Assembly (NCBI GenBank): GCA_964531695.1
Contig: CAZHEH010000043.1
Location: forward strand, 1-18,704
Source of the DNA: JAGXKT01 sp964531695
Lineage (GTDB): Bacteria; Planctomycetota; Phycisphaerae; SM23-33
Reading direction: 5' to 3'
DNA length: 18,704 nt
The notes beneath the pieces are model-generated. The model searched no databases. It saw only the letters and a program-made list of their open reading frames with translations, and had not been told where the DNA came from. This document shows, in pieces, positions 15,320 to 18,704 of this stretch (positions within the stretch are counted from its first letter, which is position 1; every line of letters starts with the position of its first letter). A program made the position numbers and the translations under genes.

Positions 15320-15348
15320 ATCATAGTCTAGGCACTTCGCGAAAACAA
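15320..15348 (-). promoter_or_regulatory. promoter of the HU gene
   Basis: On the minus strand TTGTTT (15348-15343), a 17-base spacer and TATGAT (15325-15320, five of six bases) lie in an AT-rich island that stands out from its GC-rich surroundings. Transcription would start near 15313, giving a leader of about 90 bases. Confidence 0.6.
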
Positions 15349-15418
15349 GCAATAAGATTCAGCCGGCAGCGGCATACGGAAATGCCCGGGTTCTCTGCGC
15401 CCGAGCTGCCGGACCGGG

Positions 15419-15424
15419 TACAAT
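15419..15424 (+). promoter_or_regulatory. -10 element before the small exported protein gene
   Basis: TACAAT matches five of six bases of the -10 consensus and lies 36 bases before the ATG at 15461. No convincing -35 hexamer is seen. AAGGAG at 15448-15453, 7 bases before the ATG, is the ribosome binding site. Confidence 0.4.
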
Positions 15425-15460
15425 AGATACGGAACTCCGTACGCGTCAAGGAGCAAGACC

Positions 15461-15913
15461 ATGCCCGCCAAAGCCACCACGCGTCTCCTTCCTGTCGCCG
15501 CCGCCGTCATTGCCCTCCTCTTGGTCGCAGCGCCCGCCCCGGCCGGTCTGTCGGTACGGATCTCCTCCGGATCGAGGGTCTCCCGCACGGCGGTTCGCCG
15601 CCGTGCTCCGGTTCGTCGGGCCGTCCGTCGAGCCGTGCTTCGTCGCTATGCCCGGCGTCTTGCCCGCTACCGCGCGCTGCGCCGGCGGGTCTGCCGCGCC
15701 CCCGCGGTTCGCTACGGTAGCGTCGGCAGATATCCCTCGTACAGCCGGAACAGCTACAGGCCGGTCGTGTACTCGACCCATTCTTCGTACTCCACCGCGA
15801 GCTACCCGACGCATCGCTACACGACGACGTACAGCAGCTATGGCTCCGGCGGCACCTACGGGCGCGTCGGCACGAGCGGCATACACATCAACGTGAGCAT
15901 CCCAATCGACTAA
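15461..15913 (+). CDS. small exported Arg-rich and Tyr/Ser-rich protein of unknown function
   Basis: This 150-residue protein has a clear signal peptide (basic start, hydrophobic residues 10-23, AAPAPA-G cleavage near residue 28). Residues about 39-82 are extremely arginine-rich, for example AVRRRAPVRRAVRRAV. Residues about 83-135 are low-complexity Tyr, Ser, Thr and Gly with repeated SYS and YSS units. The C-terminus GIHINVSIPID is strongly beta-like. No enzyme motif is present; a role binding an acidic wall polymer or nucleic acid is only a guess. AAGGAG lies 7 bases before the ATG. The TAA (15911-15913) overlaps the TAG of the convergent thymidylate-synthase-like gene, so the two genes end on the same four bases. 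Confidence 0.72.
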   Translation: MPAKATTRLLPVAAAVIALLLVAAPAPAGLSVRISSGSRVSRTAVRRRAPVRRAVRRAVLRRYARRLARYRALRRRVCRAPAVRYGSVGRYPSYSRNSYRPVVYSTHSSYSTASYPTHRYTTTYSSYGSGGTYGRVGTSGIHINVSIPID

Positions 15914-16749
15914 CGGCAGTCTTGTCGCGCCAGCTCGGCTCGCCGCGCCTGCACGAGTGTGCGCTTGTCTGCCGGAAGATCCGGCTCGCGAAGCAGCGCG
16001 TCGCAACCGTCCACGAACATCGGCCGGGCGTATTCGGTCGTCCACACCCGCTCTTCGCTCGCACGTTTCGAGCTCATCTTCAGGAACCCCTCGAATTCCT
16101 CGAAGTAGCTGCCATAGATGTGGAACGAGTCCGCGCAGTGGATGTAGTTTCCGACCTGCACGCCGATCCGCTCCGCGAGCTCGCGCTGAAGCTCGATGAA
16201 CGCATACATGTTCATGAAGGCCGCCTTGTACGCGTCGTTCGAGCGGATGTGGCAATTCATGTGCAGCTTGCCCGACGCGATGCGGAACCACAGCCGCTGG
16301 AGGCACGGCGGGTCCGCCACGCCCGGGTCCATCCAGGCCTGCCACGTCACGGCCTGGGCCCGCCGGGTGTAGGGGACCTCCCTAAGCTTGGCCTCGACCG
16401 CCGCGAGTTGGTCGACCATGCCGCCGTCCGGCATCGCATACGCCGCCAGCCGCTCGTGGTACGTGTACTCCCACTTGCCCGCGGCCGGGTCGATCCAGTG
16501 ATCGTGCACGCCGTACAGCACCTCGGCGCGGTATTTCTCCAGGTCGTGCAACCCTCCGGGGAAGGCCCGGTGGATCCGCGGCTCGGCCAGTGGCTCGGTC
16601 ACGTGGATCATAGCGGTCACGTCCCGGCTGTTCGGGTCATCCGGCCGATCGTACTCGGTAGGGAAGGGCTCGCCCTGTTCCCAGCAGGCGATAACCGCCC
16701 GCTCCCAGGCCATCGGCAGCGTGCGCTCGACGATGTGGACCGACTTCAT
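15910..16749 (-). CDS. thyA: thymidylate synthase-like protein (ThyA superfamily)
   Basis: This 279-residue protein has the core of the ThyA/dCMP hydroxymethylase fold. The catalytic cysteine is C149 in VADPPCLQRLWFRI, and the dUMP-phosphate and base contacts are R169, S170 and D172 in IRSNDAYKAAFMN. The conserved Asn is N180, and the nucleotide-sugar motif D..HIY is at 207-212 (ADSFHIYGSYFEEF). TRRAQAVTWQAWMDP (128-142) also fits. Sequence outside these motifs differs from E. coli ThyA and looks more like the divergent archaeal-type enzymes. A pyrimidine hydroxymethylase of the same superfamily is possible. AAGGAGG sits 6 bases before the ATG at 16749. No dihydrofolate reductase gene is adjacent. 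The stop overlaps that of the convergent small exported protein gene. Confidence 0.72.
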   Translation of the reverse strand: MKSVHIVERTLPMAWERAVIACWEQGEPFPTEYDRPDDPNSRDVTAMIHVTEPLAEPRIHRAFPGGLHDLEKYRAEVLYGVHDHWIDPAAGKWEYTYHERLAAYAMPDGGMVDQLAAVEAKLREVPYTRRAQAVTWQAWMDPGVADPPCLQRLWFRIASGKLHMNCHIRSNDAYKAAFMNMYAFIELQRELAERIGVQVGNYIHCADSFHIYGSYFEEFEGFLKMSSKRASEERVWTTEYARPMFVDGCDALLREPDLPADKRTLVQARRAELARQDCR

Positions 16750-16755
16750 CTGCCG

Positions 16756-16762
16756 CCTCCTT
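16756..16762 (-). promoter_or_regulatory. ribosome binding site of the thymidylate-synthase-like gene
   Basis: A full AAGGAGG on the minus strand, 6 bases before the ATG at 16749, fixes the start codon. Confidence 0.6.
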
Positions 16763-16908
16763 GCTCAGGCCGGCCGCGAACCGGCGCCCGGCCGTTCCGT
16801 GCGGCACCCCTCCTACCCGGAAGCAGCGGCCCCGTCAAGGTCGCACGAGAACCGGTGGGTTCGGCTCAAGCCCCGACGGCGGAAGCGCGAAAATCATCCC
16901 GGCCGCGC

Positions 16909-16937
16909 TTGACACGACGGGCTGCCAACCGTACCAT
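16909..16937 (+). promoter_or_regulatory. promoter of the tRNA-fMet gene
   Basis: A perfect -35 TTGACA (16909-16914), a 17-base spacer and TACCAT (16932-16937, four of six bases) lie just before the tRNA. Transcription would start near 16944, ten bases before the mature 5' end. Confidence 0.65.
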
Positions 16938-16953
16938 GCGCCATTAACGACAC

Positions 16954-17027
<74 letters not shown>

Positions 17028-17072
17028 GTAAGCCAGGCGCTGCAAACCACAGCGGCCCGGTGGTTCACGCAG

Positions 17073-17110
17073 AAGGCTTCCGAGAGACCTCGGTGGCCTT
17101 TTCGCTTTCT
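17073..17110 (+). terminator. intrinsic terminator after tRNA-fMet
   Basis: AAGGC (17073-17077) and CCGAG (17080-17084) pair with CTCGG (17089-17093) and GCCTT (17096-17100) around an AGAC loop, with a small TT/TG internal loop. The T-rich tail TTTTCGCTTTCT follows. It lies about 45 bases after the tRNA. Confidence 0.65.
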
Positions 17111-17243
17111 ACGCCAGTGACGCCAGCGGTTTACGATTGCCGCTCATCTCGGCCCGTCTCTGCGAGCGCCCATCCGGCATAACCGCAGCCTGCTCCACGT
17201 CGCCCGTTCGGCCTCTCTCGGCCCGAAGTCTCTCTTCGCACCA

Positions 17244-17258
17244 GAGACTCGTGGTCTC
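17244..17258. repeat. GAGAC/GTCTC inverted repeat at the mobile-element side
   Basis: GAGAC (17244-17248) and GTCTC (17254-17258) can pair around a 5-base loop. A similar GTCTC-GG-GAGAC hairpin occurs at 17614-17625 just before the DUF2924 gene. Between the tRNA terminator and 17395 I see no gene, only these short repeats. Confidence 0.35.
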
Positions 17259-17268
17259 GGGTTAACGC
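17258..17268 (+). repeat. CGGGTTA repeat, copy 1
   Basis: CGGGTTAACGC here is repeated exactly at 17316-17326, 58 bases further on. It is part of a three-copy set around the small ORF of the recombinase module. Confidence 0.5.
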
Positions 17269-17311
17269 ACGCTTGCCTCCGCCGGGCGAGCATGACGTAC
17301 AGATTCGCCGC

Positions 17312-17326
17312 CCCGCGGGTTAACGC
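17312..17326 (+). repeat. CGGGTTA repeat, copy 2
   Basis: CCCGCGGGTTAACGC shares its last 11 bases with copy 1 and its first 11 bases (CCCGCGGGTTA) with copy 3 at 17594-17604. It therefore links the set. Confidence 0.5.
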
Positions 17327-17395
17327 GTTTGGACACATGCGCGACTCGCGGCATAGGTAACCAGTGTGAGGACAGCCGCACCTGGGAGCTCTGCC

Positions 17396-17605
17396 ATGAC
17401 CTCGACCGCCGAGCCCGACACCATGACCGCCGATGAGCGCCGCGACGAAGTTGCCGGCATCCTGGCCAACGGCCTGCTGCGCCGCATTCGCGCGGCCGAA
17501 TCGGCCGCATCGTCACCCGCGAAAACAGTCGCAGAAGAGTCTCGGAAAGGCCTTGAGCTTCCGGCGGAGACGGGGCTCAGTGTGGCTCCGCGGCCCGCGG
17601 GTTAG
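17396..17605 (+). CDS. small protein of a DUF2924/serine recombinase module
   Basis: This 69-residue ORF begins MTSTAEPDTMTADERRDEVA and continues with a short amphipathic helix, GILANGLLRRIRAAE. It then becomes a Pro/Ala/Ser-rich tail. I recall similar small proteins with a DER..EVA.ILA.G.LRL pattern just upstream of DUF2924 and recombinase genes, so I take it as real rather than chance. No function is known to me. A DNA-binding or accessory role in recombination is only suggested by position. GGGAG lies 7 bases before the ATG at 17396. The stop codon falls within a GC hairpin, and the DUF2924 gene begins 42 bases later. An in-frame start at 17366 is possible but less well placed. Confidence 0.6.
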   Translation: MTSTAEPDTMTADERRDEVAGILANGLLRRIRAAESAASSPAKTVAEESRKGLELPAETGLSVAPRPAG

Positions 17606-17611
17606 CGGGCC
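17592..17611 (+). repeat. hairpin overlapping the small ORF stop, holding CGGGTTA copy 3
   Basis: GGCCCGC (17592-17598) and GCGGGCC (17605-17611) form a 7-bp stem with loop GGGTTA. CCCGCGGGTTA at 17594-17604 is the third copy of the repeat. A second hairpin, GTCTC-GG-GAGAC, follows at 17614-17625. There is no T-run, so this is unlikely to be a terminator within the module. It could be a recombinase or regulator site. Confidence 0.4.
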
Positions 17612-17647
17612 GAGTCTCGGGAGACCTTGACGAAGGAGCCGCATGGA

Positions 17648-18157
17648 ATGACAGACATCGCCGCAGAAATCGCCGCACTGGACGAGATGACCACGGGCGA
17701 GCTGGCCGAACGCTACCAAGAGCTGCATGGCCGGCCATGCCGGACCCGCCACCGGGCGTACCTCATCCGTAAGATCGCCTGGCGGATTCAGGCCAACGCC
17801 GAGGGCGATCTGTCCGAGCGGGCCCGCCGCCGGGCAGCCGAACTGGCCAACGATGCGGACGTGCGGGTCATGGCGCCCAAGACCATGATCTGCCCTCCGC
17901 AGACGGGCCAATCCGCGACCGTCACTCGCCCGGCGCCCACCGGCCGGGGCAAGCCCGTCGACCCACGCCTGCCGGCGCCGGGCTCGGCCATCGTCAGGCA
18001 GTACAAGGGCCGCACCTACCGGGTGGTCTACATGGAGGATGGCAGCGGCTTCGAGTGCGAGGGCGAGCGCTACCGCACGCTGTCGGCCGTCGCCAAGCGG
18101 ATCACGGGCAGCCACATCAGTGGCTTCCGCTTCTTCCGGCTCGGGGTGCAGCGATGA
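17648..18157 (+). CDS. DUF2924 family protein
   Basis: This 169-residue protein has both typical parts of DUF2924. The N-terminal helical part (about 12-52) contains LAERYQELHGRPCRTRHRAY followed by LIRKIAWRIQANAEG. The C-terminal part (about 111-166) has PGSAIVRQYKGRTYRVVYME, then GFECEGERYRTLSAVAKRITG and ending GFRFFRLG. The family is of unknown function and is known mainly from genes next to serine recombinases in phage-like and integrated elements. The central segment is Pro-rich and probably flexible. AAGGAG lies 9 bases before the ATG at 17648, which is preferred over the TTG at 17627. Its stop overlaps the start of the recombinase (ATGA), so the two are probably made together. Confidence 0.85.
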   Translation: MTDIAAEIAALDEMTTGELAERYQELHGRPCRTRHRAYLIRKIAWRIQANAEGDLSERARRRAAELANDADVRVMAPKTMICPPQTGQSATVTRPAPTGRGKPVDPRLPAPGSAIVRQYKGRTYRVVYMEDGSGFECEGERYRTLSAVAKRITGSHISGFRFFRLGVQR

Positions 18158-18702
18158 GCGGCAAGAAAGGCAAGACGGCTCGGCCGACGGTCCGCTGCGC
18201 GATCTACACGCGCAAGTCCACCGACGAAGGGCTCGACCAGGAATACAACTCGCTCCACGCACAGCGCGACGCCGCCGAGGCGTACATCGCCAGCCAGAAG
18301 GCGGAGGGCTGGACTGTACTGCCCGACCACTACGACGATGGCGGCTACACCGGCGGCAACATGGAGCGGCCCGCCCTCGACCGGCTCCTCCGGGACATCG
18401 AGGCCGGCAAGGTCGACTGCGTCATCGTCTACAAGGTCGATCGGCTCAGCCGGTCCCTGCTCGACTTCGCCCGCATCATGGAGACGTTCGACCGGCAAGG
18501 CATCTCGTTCGTCTCCGTCACCCAGCAGTTCAACACGGCCCATTCGATGGGCCGCTTGACCCTGAACATCCTGCTGAGCTTCGCCCAGTTCGAGCGTGAG
18601 GTCATCGGCGAGCGGATCCGCGACAAACTCGCGGCGCAGGCCCGCAAGGTTGTGAAGGGCGGAGCAAAACCGTGGCGCGGGGCGGGCGGCGGGATTTCGT
18701 AG
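18154..18702 (+). CDS. serine recombinase, catalytic domain only (truncated)
   Basis: This 182-residue ORF is the resolvase/invertase catalytic domain of a large serine recombinase. The nucleophile is S22 in AIYTRKSTDEG, and the arginines are in NMERPALDRLL (69-79) and IVYKVDRLSRSLLDF (91-105). The long helix GRLTLNILLSFAQFEREVIGERIRDK (133-158) ends the domain. Homologues continue with a K.KG.W.GG..P.GY segment and a recombinase DNA-binding domain of several hundred residues. Here the sequence turns into VVKGGAKPWRGAGGGIS and stops at 18702, two bases before the window ends. Either the gene is disrupted just after the catalytic domain or the last 50 or so bases are poor-quality contig-end sequence. 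It is translationally coupled to the DUF2924 gene. Confidence 0.85.
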   Translation: MSGKKGKTARPTVRCAIYTRKSTDEGLDQEYNSLHAQRDAAEAYIASQKAEGWTVLPDHYDDGGYTGGNMERPALDRLLRDIEAGKVDCVIVYKVDRLSRSLLDFARIMETFDRQGISFVSVTQQFNTAHSMGRLTLNILLSFAQFEREVIGERIRDKLAAQARKVVKGGAKPWRGAGGGIS

Positions 18703-18704
18703 CG

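Overview
The window is GC-rich, densely coded bacterial chromosome. A PEP-CTERM exported protein, an ISAs1-type transposase remnant, an HydABC-type [FeFe]-hydrogenase, a formylglycine-independent sulfotransferase next to a polysaccharide deacetylase, and a short Arg/Tyr-rich exported protein together point to a Planctomycetota-like bacterium, perhaps of the Phycisphaerae. This is an inference from gene content; no 16S rRNA gene is present.

Layout. 1-1250: a PEP-CTERM protein gene (minus) and, upstream of it, the decayed and internally deleted remains of an ISAs1-family transposase. 1250-5909: a plus-strand hydrogenase operon in the order hydB-hydA-hydC, with 4-base ATGA overlaps at both junctions. 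It is preceded by a plausible promoter, a 16-bp palindrome and a foldable leader. 5989-8426: a minus-strand GT-C type membrane glycosyltransferase, divergent from the queuosine-precursor genes queE and queD. 8621-11837: minus-strand metF, a parvulin-type lipoprotein and an AlaC-type aminotransferase; the last two overlap by GTGA. 12048-13912: a sulfotransferase and a polysaccharide deacetylase, likely one unit for cell-surface glycan modification. 14039-15222: an HU-family DNA-binding protein followed by a conserved protein of unknown function. 15461-16749: a small exported Arg/Tyr-rich protein whose stop codon overlaps that of a convergent thymidylate-synthase-like gene. 16909-17110: an initiator tRNA gene with its own promoter and terminator. 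17111-18704: the left part of a probable mobile element, consisting of a small ORF, a DUF2924 protein and a serine recombinase with its catalytic domain only, surrounded by short repeats.

Most unusual points. The HydB subunit carries two N-terminal thioredoxin-like [2Fe-2S]-type domains but lacks the C-terminal 2[4Fe-4S] ferredoxin domain of the electron-bifurcating enzymes. HydA has a TSCSP variant of the first H-cluster motif and no C-terminal [2Fe-2S] domain. Together these suggest an NAD(H)-linked, possibly non-bifurcating hydrogenase. The small ORF-DUF2924-recombinase cassette beside tRNA-fMet, and the unnamed conserved protein at 14039-14809, are the best candidates for undescribed biology.
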